DNA from: Chromera velia
Taxonomy: Eukaryota; Sar; Chromeraceae
NCBI GenBank assembly: GCA_018398765.1
Contig: JAHBMJ010001703.1
Span: 1 to 27,112 of the forward strand
Direction: 5' to 3'
Length of the DNA: 27,112 nucleotides
Shown here: piece after piece, positions 11,586 to 21,300 of the stretch
Layout: each line of letters begins with the position of its first letter
Position numbering within the stretch: the first letter of the stretch is position 1
The notes under the pieces: model-generated
Told to the model about the DNA's origin: nothing
What the model saw: the letters and a program-made list of their open reading frames with translations, nothing else
Database searches by the model: none
Translations under genes and position numbers: made by a program

Positions 11586-12156
11586 ACAATTGAAGAAAGA
11601 AGGATGGCAGAGCAAGCAGGGAATGAAGGAGGGCACAAGTGACAAACTCACCGATCATTCCAGGGAGGGCAAATCCAGTTCAAGAAAAATAAAAACAGCA
11701 CTGCTTTTGGTATTAGAAGTTCCTTCTGCACAAGTAAAAGTAAGTAAAAGCATGAAAGAGACCAAGACAAACACATTGGACTACAAAGGTTCCCACAAGG
11801 AAACAGATAGACGGTCCTGGTATATGTTTTATGATTCACAGGGTGTAAAGACCAAACCGTTGCTGGAAGCTAGGTCAACGTTGAAAGACGAGCAGCGAGT
11901 CGCCAAGTAGCAAGCTTTTGTAAAAGATGAGGTCATCAGAGGTATGTTCATTGGCTGAACATCAATGGTAAAGTGGCAAGCTTCAATGGCAGAGTATGGA
12001 TGTTACCAAATGACAGTGACCTCACTCGTGACTAACTTTTCTAAATCTCAGTTCGCCTATGTTGACATCCTAGTCGATCCGGTCACTTCTGAAGCTCCAA
12101 GACAGTACAAAAAAAGGAGACAACACTGTGGAAAGAGTCCGAAAGACGATTCTTAG
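11557..12156 (+). pseudogene. Possible decayed ORF with two in-frame stops
   Basis: One forward frame reads about 200 codons from 11557 to the TAG at 12154-12156, interrupted only by TAG at 11908-11910 and TGA at 11956-11958. The translation is rich in Lys, Ser and Thr with ordinary-looking composition (RRSWYMFYDSQGVKTK; SQFAYVDILVDPVTSE). It follows the acceptor-like TTCTAG at 11551-11556. No family is recognisable. It overlaps the last short segment of the preceding candidate in a different frame, so at most one of the two is right there. Confidence 0.25.
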
Positions 12157-13521
12157 ACTACTGTCCTTGAGCTGTTTGGACGTTGACTAGTGAGCCAACT
12201 CCGACAGGACAACAACGGGTCAAGCAACTCTACATGCCGAAGAAATGAAATTTCTATCTGCCTGACGTTTATAATATGCCCACACCTTATAGCTTGTTTT
12301 TTTCCCCTTCTGGCTGTTATGATGCTTTGATTGTCTAGAAGCGGTTTTATTTAGAAAACAGAAATGATGAAGCTCTGTTAGATCGGATGCAGTGTACATG
12401 CAGTCTTGTCTTGAAGCTAAGTCGGGCTGTTCTGGCTGCTGAGGCTGAATTCAGTGCACGTTGTATGAAGCCGGTTCCGCATTTATCTATGCATGGAACC
12501 GGTTGGGGACGGTATACGTATTACTGCATAGGCCCGGCCGCGCCCGGTCTTCGAGCTCCGAGGCCCGGCCCGGCACGCGCCTTGCCACATATTAGCCCAG
12601 CTAGTCCTTCACAAGCTCTATGCAGGCCGATACTAACCGATACTTAGCCGCTCGAGAAAGAACCGATAGTCGATACTTCAATACCGATACCGATACGATA
12701 TTGATACGATAGCTATCCCTATCTAGAGCCTTAACCTCAAATCAAGCCAAGTCAAATCTAGAGTCAAATCAAATCAAATCTATCAAATCAAACCTGGTCA
12801 CTAACCACATAGACAACCACAAAGCCCGCCCTAAGGCCCGCCTGGAGGGCGGTGAATAAAAGGAAAATAAACGTGAAGCCTGCTGTGAAAAGCTAAAATT
12901 AGTGAAGTCTAGAGCGAAAGTCAACGTTGAAGCTTAAAGAAAGGAACGCAGTAGGGAGCTAGTCAGGGAGTACACTCAGACAAACATCATGCATAAATTG
13001 AGAAACCAGGATGAAAAATGAAGGGACAACAGCGCAAAAGCCAAACGAGGAGGAGGAACGACCAACATGCTCGACAGAAGGAAGCCAGGAAGAGCTAGAC
13101 AGGTGCCAATGATTTGACTGTTATATATATGTAATTTGACTTTATGAATTTCTCGCCGAGACTTCAAGTCAAAGCAGCAAACATCCCGGCACTTCATCGA
13201 CATGTTCGGTTTAACAAAAGCGCACCGTAATACCGAATTTCTTCTCAGCAGTGCCAAGCTCAAACAGACCATAAACCCCCCCACCCCACCCCCCAGACTA
13301 TCGAAATTTTATTCGATGTGTCCATTCTTTCCCTCTGCTCATCTGTTGTGGTCAGAGTGAACCTTCACTTGTCAATGAGTGAAGCCGAAGTTGAGTCAGC
13401 ATGGATTGACGAGAGAGCGGGGATATGAACAGGGGATCTAGCTGTCTGTGTTTCTTTTCTTGTCTTCCGTCTCCTCGGAGTCCTCCTTCCATTCACACTC
13501 ATACAAGGAAGGAAAGTTCAT
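12157..13521. other. Gene-free stretch with short repeats
   Basis: No supported gene. A GC-rich patch of CCCGG/GCCCGG words lies at about 12528-12590. Directly after it comes a CCGATAC/CGATAC repeat cluster (about 12635-12705), then AGTCAAATC/CAAATCAAATC repeats (about 12745-12792). A C-rich run at 13278-13304 is probably in or just beyond the 3' UTR of the reverse-strand GID8-like gene. The short ORFs have no domain or splice support. Confidence 0.55.
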
Positions 13522-14445
13522 TCATTGAAACATGGAGTAACCAGGAAGATAGGGAAACATTTGCGGAGACGCCAAGAGTCTCTGCGACTGGGGGTCCCAC
13601 TCTCCGGGCTCCCCCCACCGCCACCGACGCTGTTGGCCTCCTTCGCCTTCCCCATTCTCCTTCTCTTCCTCTTCCTCCTCCTCCCCACCTCCCGCTTCCT
13701 CCAACAAATTTCTCTGAGAGGAACTCAGACCATCACATTCGGGCACAGAAAACACGGAACGTGCAACATCCTTCAACAAGGGGAGAGACACCCCCTCCCT
13801 TGTGAGGCACTCTTCTGAGTATTTGGTTTCCTTCAAAATCGTTTCAAGTGTGGACTCTTTGTGCACGGCAAAAAAGTCCAAAATCATTTCGTCAATCTTC
13901 CCCGCAAGCTCCTCACTGCTGCTCACAAGCACAGAAGAAGCCTGCCGGGCCTCTTTGACTTTCTCAGGGTCACTGAAGGCCAACAACGCCATCATGGCCT
14001 CCAATTTCGGCAACAGCCTCTTGTCTTTCCTCACTGCATCTGCCAGGTGATTCTGTGCGAATTGAAGCGCACCCTGCACGTCTCCTGCAGTAATCAGATT
14101 CAGAAGTTCGTGCTGTCGGAGTTCAAATTTCAAATCTGGATTTTTCTCCAGAATGCCCGGGTCCAACTCATTCAACCCCGCCTCTGCGGCCTTCACATCT
14201 CCCTTCAACACAGCGTCCTTCACCACCTGCCTCTTCCTCAGGCTTGTCAAAGGAACGTCAGTTTGGATGTTCGCCTCGCGTGCGAACTCTAGGGCGGCGT
14301 CGTGATGCCCATACACGGTGAGGAAGTTAAGAATGGCGGCGTGGATGTCGTTCTCAAGTACCTCCATGCCTTGGAGACGCTTCAACCAGGCCGCACTGTC
14401 AAGGACCGGGTTTGGGGAACTCTCTAGGGAGTCTATGTCCATCAT
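13522..14445 (-). CDS. GID8: GID8-like LisH-CTLH-CRA subunit of the GID/CTLH E3 ubiquitin ligase
   Basis: The product is a 307-residue protein from one uninterrupted reverse-strand ORF. The ORF stays open upstream but only to non-ATG codons, so the start is ATG at 14443-14445 (MMDIDSLESS); the next codon is also ATG. Domains in order: a Trp-containing lead (AAWLKRLQ); a LisH motif at about 31-63 (NDIHAAILNFLTVYGHHDAA, EFAREANI); CTLH at about 68-128 (VLKGDVKAAEAGLNELDP, FELRQHELLNLI); and a CRA-like region at about 125-225 (GALQFAQNHLADAV, LEAMMALLAF). This matches Gid8/TWA1 throughout, including the KEST segment near 196-199. Gid8 is a scaffold subunit of the GID/CTLH ubiquitin ligase. Unlike the human protein (about 228 residues), it has a C-terminal extension with an acidic run (about 255-268) and a Trp/Arg/Pro-rich end. 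It is intronless within the CDS, whereas its neighbours have many introns. It is transcribed divergently from the TLDc gene. Confidence 0.9.
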   Translation of the reverse strand: MMDIDSLESSPNPVLDSAAWLKRLQGMEVLENDIHAAILNFLTVYGHHDAALEFAREANIQTDVPLTSLRKRQVVKDAVLKGDVKAAEAGLNELDPGILEKNPDLKFELRQHELLNLITAGDVQGALQFAQNHLADAVRKDKRLLPKLEAMMALLAFSDPEKVKEARQASSVLVSSSEELAGKIDEMILDFFAVHKESTLETILKETKYSEECLTREGVSLPLLKDVARSVFSVPECDGLSSSQRNLLEEAGGGEEEEEEEKENGEGEGGQQRRWRWGEPGEWDPQSQRLLASPQMFPYLPGYSMFQ

Positions 14446-15115
14446 GACTGGAGCTTTTTGCAGCAGTGGGAGAGGCCGGAAAAGAAAAGTCAAGGCAGTC
14501 AGCGATGACAAGAAGAGCGCGTGAAGTCAAATTGAACGGTTAGTTGGCAGACTGAATTTTGAGGATTTTCGGTTCCTTCTCCGTGGGGGTATGGGAATTG
14601 GATCTTGACTCACCTTCAGTCAAACCTGGTGAGCAATGCCTTTTGGATGCGTCTGCAAAGCTGGCAGTCGTCAAGTTTGGCATGTGACTGATTGTGACTG
14701 TCACTGACTGAATGATTGTCAGAACGTAGAGTCAGGCTGTCATGCACAGCCATTCACAGCCGTGAGAGAGATTCGATGTTGCCATGCACTTTTTTTGTCA
14801 TTTTTTGTGTATGCATGCAGCTAGGAACGCGCGAGATAATCATCGCGAAAGTTCGTCACCCGTCTACTTAAGAATTCGAACATCTTCGAACATCCTCTTC
14901 TTCGATCATCTTCGACCCACTTTCAATGAACGATCTTCCCACACCAGTTCGATAGATCCTGTCGATGCCCGAGAATGACTGTTAGAGGTCCTCTATCCTT
15001 CTTCGTGTCCAAAGAGTGTACGTACCTGCAGTTCGGATGTGCGCAGGGCAAATTTTGGATCTTCCTCCACAGTATCAGTCTGCTTCAATTTTGTGTGGCA
15101 CTTGATTGAGAGCCG
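14446..15115. promoter_or_regulatory. Divergent intergenic region between the GID8-like and TLDc genes
   Basis: About 670 bp separate the two start codons, so this interval should hold both promoters and 5' UTRs. It contains ATGCATGCAG at 14812-14821 and repeats of TCTTCGA-type words near 14878-14915. ATGCATGC resembles the TGCATGCA sites bound by an apicomplexan ApiAP2 factor, but the same string is also a typical splice acceptor in this window. No TATA box can be assigned with confidence. Confidence 0.45.
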
Positions 15116-17007
15116 ATGGGTGGCAACCAGTCTTCTCACAAGGGTGCTGAAGCATCTTCCTATAACAAAGGCCGTTTGACCGATTTTGAATTCCATACCT
15201 TACTTAAGCGTTTTCATGCAGAGAAGGGAAGGGATCATGTTCCCGTCTCCGAATTTCTTTCCGTCTTTCCTGCAGTCGTCAGACCTGCAATCGCACAACT
15301 GCTGAAAGGTCTCAAGGCCCAGCAATCTCACACAGCCGTAGAGGATAGCAGTGACCAGGGAGCACAGCAAGCCCAGTTGCTGTCTGTACAGGAAGTTATC
15401 TCTGCCTGTAAGTTCTGTCTCCCGAACCACGTGTGAAGTAGACGTGTGAATTGTACAGCACAACTTCCTTACTCTGCATACCTCCCTTCTCCTGTCCCCC
15501 CCTCCCTCCCTCCTTCCTCCTCTCTCCCTTTTTCTCCCCCCAACCTCCCTCTCTCTGCTGTTTGACTGAATTCTGCAGGTTCTTTGTTATCACGGGGGAG
15601 CGAGAAGGACGTCTTTAGCGCCTTTGCAGACGGATTCCTGCTTCATGCCCACGCCCCTGCCGCAGAGGGCCCTGCAGACCTGCAGGCGGGTATCCGTCTG
15701 AACGCCCTCCTCTCCGGGCTGTACGTCTTCGGCCTCTTCCTCCACGTACCCGAGAGAGAAATCTTCGAGGCGGGGCCGCTCGCAAGACTGAAAAGGGGAC
15801 AGTCGAACCCGGATCTCCATGCAGCAGCGGCGGCGGCAGGGGAAGGAGGGAGTGGAGGCGGCGCCACTGCGGACCCATGGGACGTGGCGGCGGTGTTCAA
15901 GGGCAGTGGGGAGGAGAGATCGCCCCTGCATTTCAGGTCAGCTCGTCGATCGCTCTGGCAAGAAGGTGTGCGCTTGCTTGAGTTCTTATCTGCAAACCCG
16001 TCCTTCGGCCTGGCTGACTGCACCCTCAGCTTCGGGCATGTTAGACAAATGAGTGCAGTCGAACTCTGCGAGGTTGTAATGCAGCCTTCTCGACCCTCAG
16101 TGGACGCACAGGAGAGAGACGGGGAAGAGGGGAATGGAGAGACGCAGATAGAGCTGGAGACTAGGGGCCGTACTTCGCAGCCACGGTGAAGAAAGTAGCG
16201 TTTGTGTATGCACTATCCTTGCCCTGCTGCAGGGGTCTATGTCGGTCCTGGCTTCGATTCTTGAAACAGCGGTTGGAAATCGGGTCCGTAGAGGAGGCGG
16301 GGGGTGCAGCTGCGATTCTCCAGCGCGTGGGGGGGTCTGAGGTGAGGCGGCTGTTCCTCGCTTGGGCGGAGCGTCATGTGAAGTATGCAGCGACTCAGGT
16401 GACATCGGCAGGACACAGAATGTTGTTCGGGCAGCCGAAGGGAAGTGCAGCGGGAGGAGAAGGATCAGCAGAGCCCTCGTCGCACATGCAGGTCGGTTTG
16501 GGCAGGCAGCAGGTGGCAGGAAGGACTGAGGGCTGAATGACACAGGTGGACAGATTGGTTGATACTGCACATCTGGTCAATTCCTTTTTCGTGGATGCAC
16601 ATTCCATCCCTCTGCTGCGTCTTTCCCCTTCTCTCTTTCAGGGTCTGTCAGGCCAGCCTCTTGCGAAGGCCTTCAAGGAGAGTCCCGCCCTCGGGCCCAT
16701 CGTGAAGACCAGCAACGGCCTGAGGGGAGGCATGACTCTCGGACAGAGCAAAATTTTGACCGACGAGAAGGTTTTTGTGGTCAGTCAGCCAGTCAGCAAG
16801 ACACGCTGTGTGTGTGAGAGAGAGAGAGAGTGAAGGGCGAAAAACGAACAAGGACTGCTGATGCGAAACAAAGAAGCCTCCGCCTCCCAGTCAGGAGACA
16901 TGAGAAGGAGGGCAGAGACGTCTGAATCAATATACTTCGGTATTTCTGTTCTTCAGTACTCTCTCTCTCTTTGTCCCTCTGGCTATTTATCCCCCCCCCG
17001 CCCCCCC

Positions 17008-17056
<49 letters not shown>

Positions 17057-17295
17057 TGTGCATGCAACAGAGAGAAAAAACTGTCATCTTCTTTCGGTAT
17101 GTATGCCTCCGTGCAGATTCAGCAGAGCTCTCCCCTCCTCCAACAGCACAGGTGGACGCGACTGTACGCAACTTGGCGAAATGGTCCGTGATCGGCTGTC
17201 AAGAAAAGAAAAAAAAGAAGAGTGAAAGATTCTGCCTGCCTGCCCCTGCCTGTCTGTCTGTCTGCCTGCCTGCCTGCCCCTGCCTGTCTGTCTGT

Positions 17296-17327
<32 letters not shown>

Positions 17328-17853
17328 GGTGCTTTCTTTGACTGTCCGAATTTTGTCTCCCTTTTTTACTTTTTCCTTTTGCTTTTTTCTTTTTCAAAAG
17401 GAAAGAGAAAGAAAAAAGAAAAAATATAGTCCGTTGGTCTGTCGGTCAGTCAGCCTATCTGTGAGAAGAAAGAAAATGCAATTTGTCTGCAGGACTTCAA
17501 TTTCCTTTTGCTGCGCTTTCTTCCTCTTGACCCTCTTTCCTTCCGATTCTTCAGTTCCTCCCCAGCTGCCTTGTGTTATCACTCTGCAATGGCTTCGCGT
17601 TGGAAGTCACACTCCGCCTCTCCGTACAGTTTCTTTGACCAATCGAACATTCATTTGAGCTCTCCATGGAGCATGCCATGATTTTTTTTTCTGTTGTCCT
17701 CCGCCCTCTCTTTCAAGCAGGTACCTCGTTCAACCGATTCGTCTCCCAGATCTGCAAATACGGAGGCCCGACAGTAGTCGCCATTCGCACACGGAAGTTT
17801 CAAGTCATCGGGGCGGTCTGCATGGCGTCAGTCACCTGTTTACATACGTAGAG

Positions 17854-17888
<35 letters not shown>

Positions 17889-20155
17889 CATCTGTCTTTC
17901 TGTCCGTCCATTCGTCCGTCTTTCTGTGAGAAATTTTCTTTCTTGATCAGCGGTCTGTCAGGGAAAAAGGACAGAAAAAGTCGTCCGTGAATGGAGAAAA
18001 ATGAATGGAAGAAAATGAAGGGAAAGAATCATGTGATCTGTCTGTCCCTCTCTCACTCTCTGTACGCATGTTGTTTTTTTTTTGCGAGCATGTGTGCATA
18101 TGAGAATTTCCCTTCTTCCTTAATTTCTTCCTAAGAGCAGGCCCTGGGAGGAGTCGCAACACGTTTTCTTCGGAGCCCCTTCGCAAGCGTGTCTCTTCTC
18201 CGCAGCGCCCTCATTCGAGACCTATCCGTCAGTCACTTCATGCTCTGATCATGGGCACTGCCAAACGTCGTTCTCCCGTTGGGCGGTGTTGCAAATGTAA
18301 GAAAGGTTTCGTATTTCAGCCGGGTCCTCCCTCCAGATCTTTCGAAACCCCCCCCCCCCTTCGTGGACTTTCTTCGTGAATCCATCCACACTTCTTTGGC
18401 AGTGTATGGACGGACGCCTCTGTGACAGATCAGCCCTCATCCCCACCCCACCCCTGGAGGCCTTCTAGAAAAAAAAGCCTCTGCCACACATGTATGCCTG
18501 TATGTGTGATCCTGGGAGTCTGTGTTTGTGCGTACATCGGGCAACACACACAATTGCGTGCGTCACCATGCACTGAATCACTCAGGTGTTCTGGGGGAAA
18601 GAACCTCCAGTTCCTCAACGCAAAGCACCAATTCACCCCGAAGGGATTCGGGTTCGGGGGGCAGATGGGCACCTTCAGGCTTTTCGTTGATCAAGGTCAG
18701 TCAATATGGGTCGGGCCAGTATCAACCACATAGGCAAGCAAGGAGAGAGAGAAATGAAGGAGAGAGACAATTCACGTGCAAGGCTGGGTACGCGAAGGGG
18801 GGGAAAGAGAGTCAAGAAAAAGAACGCCGGAGGGAGGAAGAACAGGCACCCGGGGGGCGAACGGATGCATGTGTAGAAGAGGAAAGAAAACAGCTCTAGA
18901 AGTCCTGAGAAGAGAAGAGAAGAATTGTTTCCTGGTGGACCGTTGACTTGTTTCTTGCTGCCTTTTTTGATTTCCCTTTCTTTCCGACAATCGGTTCTTT
19001 TGGGGCAAGCCTTTGCTCCTTGACCCTCTCCCTCCCTCTCTACCTTACTCTGTCAGTTTCGTGCTCTATCTCTTTCTCTCTCTCTCTTTTCTTGTCCCCC
19101 CCCCCCTCTCCTCTGTGTGTGTGTGAGAGAGAGAGAGAGTGACTTAGCTCCAGCTTATGCGGAAATTGATGTTTTCGATTGGAGTTGTGTGTCTGGCCGT
19201 CGTTTCTTGAATGGTGGTGAAAAGAAAATATAAAGGAAGCAAGGAAACAATGAACAGTCGATGCTTCTCTCTTTCTTTAAGCAGATTGGGCGCAGTGTTG
19301 CCCTATTTGGCCTTGGGTTGGTTGCATGGGTTCATTCATTCTTTGTATGGATTTCTTGTATGCGATACAATGGGTGCAGATTTGAAAGAGGGGTACTGTC
19401 TCCAGTCCTGTTCAACTTATGCCTCGGGGCCTCTGCTTTTCACTCGGCCGGGGCCCTCCCAACCGTCGCAAGAGGGTGCAGGGGGCCCGGGTTGGGGGCC
19501 CATTCGTTCGATCAGAGAGCAGCTTGAGGCTGTGGGATCCGAGAACTTCCAGGATTCGTTTGAGGTGGACGAAATCGAAATTTGGGGCACGGGGGGGGAG
19601 GACGCTCTGATCGCACAACAACAGGCACTGGCTCGAGATGAGATGGTCAGTCGGTGATCCATGGTCGTGTATGCATATGTCTCTTTTCCGGTTGAAAGAA
19701 TTTTTCTTACTTTGTTTCGCAACAAGAATAACGTATTTGTGGATGGCTGAGGTTTGAAAGGCTTCGGTAGGGTTCAATGGAGAGAGTCAGATAGATCAGA
19801 TAAGAAGGGGACCTGGTTGAGTCATCTGCAGAAAACGCACCTTTCGACACTGGCAGAACAACACGATTGCAAAAGGGAGTTCGATTCAGAGCTCTTTCTC
19901 AATTTCCGCTTGCTCGTGGACGCTCCGCCGGTTTCCTCGCATATATTTTGAACATGCACTTTCAGACGTTTGAAATCTTTTCGTGTTTGAAAACATTTTT
20001 GTGTGCAGTTGCGGAGCGAAAGAAGGCAGGTTGACAAAAGTCGGTTTTTGGACAACGAGTTCGACAGACAAAATCTGTTGGGGGGGACATTCAAAGGGGC
20101 AGCAGATGCGCGGGTCGACGCCCGCATGGAACGGAAAGAGATTGGAAAAAATTGA
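15116..20155 (+). CDS. TLDc-domain protein resembling MEAK7/TLDC1, probable N-myristoylated
   Basis: Exons are 15116-15407, 15579-16185, 16233-16491, 16642-16779, 17117-17183, 17721-17826, 18141-18227, 18586-18695, 19380-19645 and 20009-20155; the stop is TGA 20153-20155. All ten join in frame to 692 residues. The N-terminus MGGNQSSHK fits an N-myristoylation signal (Gly2, Ser6), as in MEAK7, a lysosome-associated mTOR regulator. Residues about 19-300 look like a divergent helical/EF-hand-like region (LTDFEFHTLLKRFHAEKG, VPVSEFLSVFP) with an Ala/Gly-rich insertion. The TLDc domain spans about 418-626: QHRWTRLYATWRNGTSFNRF, GPTVVAIRTRKFQVIGA, CLFSAAPSFETYP, FQFLN-type LQFLNAK, GFGFGGQMGTFRLFVD and FEVDEIEIWG. 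A Pro/Gly-rich loop of about 30 residues (577-606) interrupts its end. The short tail SRFLDNEFDRQNLLGG resembles the conserved post-TLDc segment of MEAK7 and plant TLDc proteins. TLDc proteins include V-ATPase-binding members; which role applies here is not known. The tiny 47-nt intron 16186-16232 is the least certain junction. Confidence 0.85.
15479..15560 (+). repeat. C/T-rich tract in first intron of the TLDc gene
   Basis: A dense polypyrimidine run (CCCTCC/TTCCTCC) lies just upstream of the CTGCAG acceptor at 15573-15578. It probably includes the polypyrimidine signal for that splice site. Confidence 0.8.
16810..17057 (+). repeat. GA, C, CT and GT microsatellites in a TLDc-gene intron
   Basis: A (GA)n run near 16815-16830, a C-run and (CT)n near 16990-17022, and (GT)n at about 17023-17055 lie in intron 16780-17116. 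ORFs across them are repeat products. Confidence 0.85.
17230..17330 (+). repeat. TGCC/TGTC tetranucleotide repeat in a TLDc-gene intron
   Basis: Alternating CTGCCTGCC and CTGTCTGTC units fill part of intron 17184-17720. A near-palindromic TTTTTC..GAAAAA segment follows near 17380-17425. Confidence 0.85.
17856..17887 (+). repeat. (GT)n microsatellite in a TLDc-gene intron
   Basis: An uninterrupted GT run of about 16 units lies just downstream of the GTCAGT donor at 17827. It is intronic. Confidence 0.9.
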
Positions 20156-21300
20156 GATGAGAGCTTTTGGCGTCTACAGCCATCCAGTCAACCTTGTGAG
20201 TGCCAGTTATGCAAGGATGTCCAGTAGTGCTTCTTTAATGATCATATATGATCAAAATACCAATAGTACCCGGACCAATACAGCTTAGGCATCGAAGTAA
20301 TTGTACTGGTTGGGACTCGAGAATCTTCAATTTCAAGTTCTACGTATGGATTTCTATTATTTTTCCATTCAATATATTTCTATATAAATTTTATGTATTT
20401 TTATGCTAGTCGAAGCCTATAGTTTTTATCCTGAATGAATGACTATAATATATTTCTATAGTAGTATACTCAAGTATTTTAGTAGGAAATTAAAAAAGAA
20501 ATCCTCTCCATCTGATTACTTGTTCTAGTTACTTGTTATTTCTTTTTTGGTCAAACAACTGTTAGCCATGATGCATATATATGCTCGTGCATGCATGTGG
20601 CACACTAGTTTGCGCACTGGCAACTGTTGTTTGGCCAGGTGTTACCCAGAGAACTTGATCTGTTGCACAACTTAAACTGTGATTAGGTCACGGTGTTGTT
20701 CAGGTTTAACACGTAAAAAAAAAAAAAAAAATTCTGATTATTTAATTATTATTTTGACCTATGAAAATTTTTCTGTATATAGATTTTAAATGCGGAATTT
20801 ATATGAACTCCCATATTAACTCCTAGATTATATATTAACTCCTTCAAATTCCTTTCTAAAATCTAAATTCCCCGTTATAGATTCCTACATCCTTGCAAGG
20901 TTGTGTGTTGCTGCCAAAACTTGGCCCAAAAGCAAACAGAAAACTAGACACACATGTATAAGTCAATGGCGATGGCGTATCTTTATCAATCAATCAATCT
21001 ATTGGCATGTGATGATAATAAAATTTAAATCTAGATTTAAATACTCAAAAAAAGAGTTGAAATCCCATTGAATTAGCTGAAATAAAATTTAGCTTTTTGA
21101 ATTCAATCAGATTAAATCAGATTTACTTAGCTTAAGCGATATTTCAAAATTATATCAATTATTATTTTTGTGCTACAATTCTATGCCGCACACTATGCGG
21201 TAAAGTTTATGTTAAGGTTTGTATGAAAAATGTTCAACTGCACCGATTTAGGTTCCGATTCATAACGATTCAATAATGTGAGGCTAATTGTAAGCTAGCC
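20156..21300. other. AT-rich intergenic block between convergent genes
   Basis: AT-rich DNA begins shortly after the stop of the TLDc gene and ends near 21300. It contains no ORF with support. It includes ATATATTTCTATA-type words near 20370-20460, the possible retroposed insert at 20511-20740, repeated 'TTAACTCC' words near 20816-20845, and a (CAAT)n run near 20984-20999. It presumably holds the 3' UTR of the TLDc gene. Confidence 0.6.
20511..20740 (+). mobile_element. Possible SINE-like retroposed insertion with poly-A tail
   Basis: A run of 17 A residues (20715-20731) is followed by TTCTGATTATTT. A near-identical word, ATCTGATTACTT, lies about 220 bp upstream (TCTGATTA at 20511-20518 and 20733-20740). 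An oligo-A tail followed by a short direct repeat matching the 5' side is the layout left by LINE-type retroposition. The roughly 195-bp body has no ORF and no tRNA promoter box that I can recognise. The flanking repeat is short and lies in AT-rich DNA, so chance is possible. Confidence 0.3.

Noticed and set aside
16983-17658. 265-codon forward ORF across CT, GT and TGCC repeats
   Set aside because: It overlaps a real exon (17117-17183) in another frame and is otherwise intronic repeat translation.
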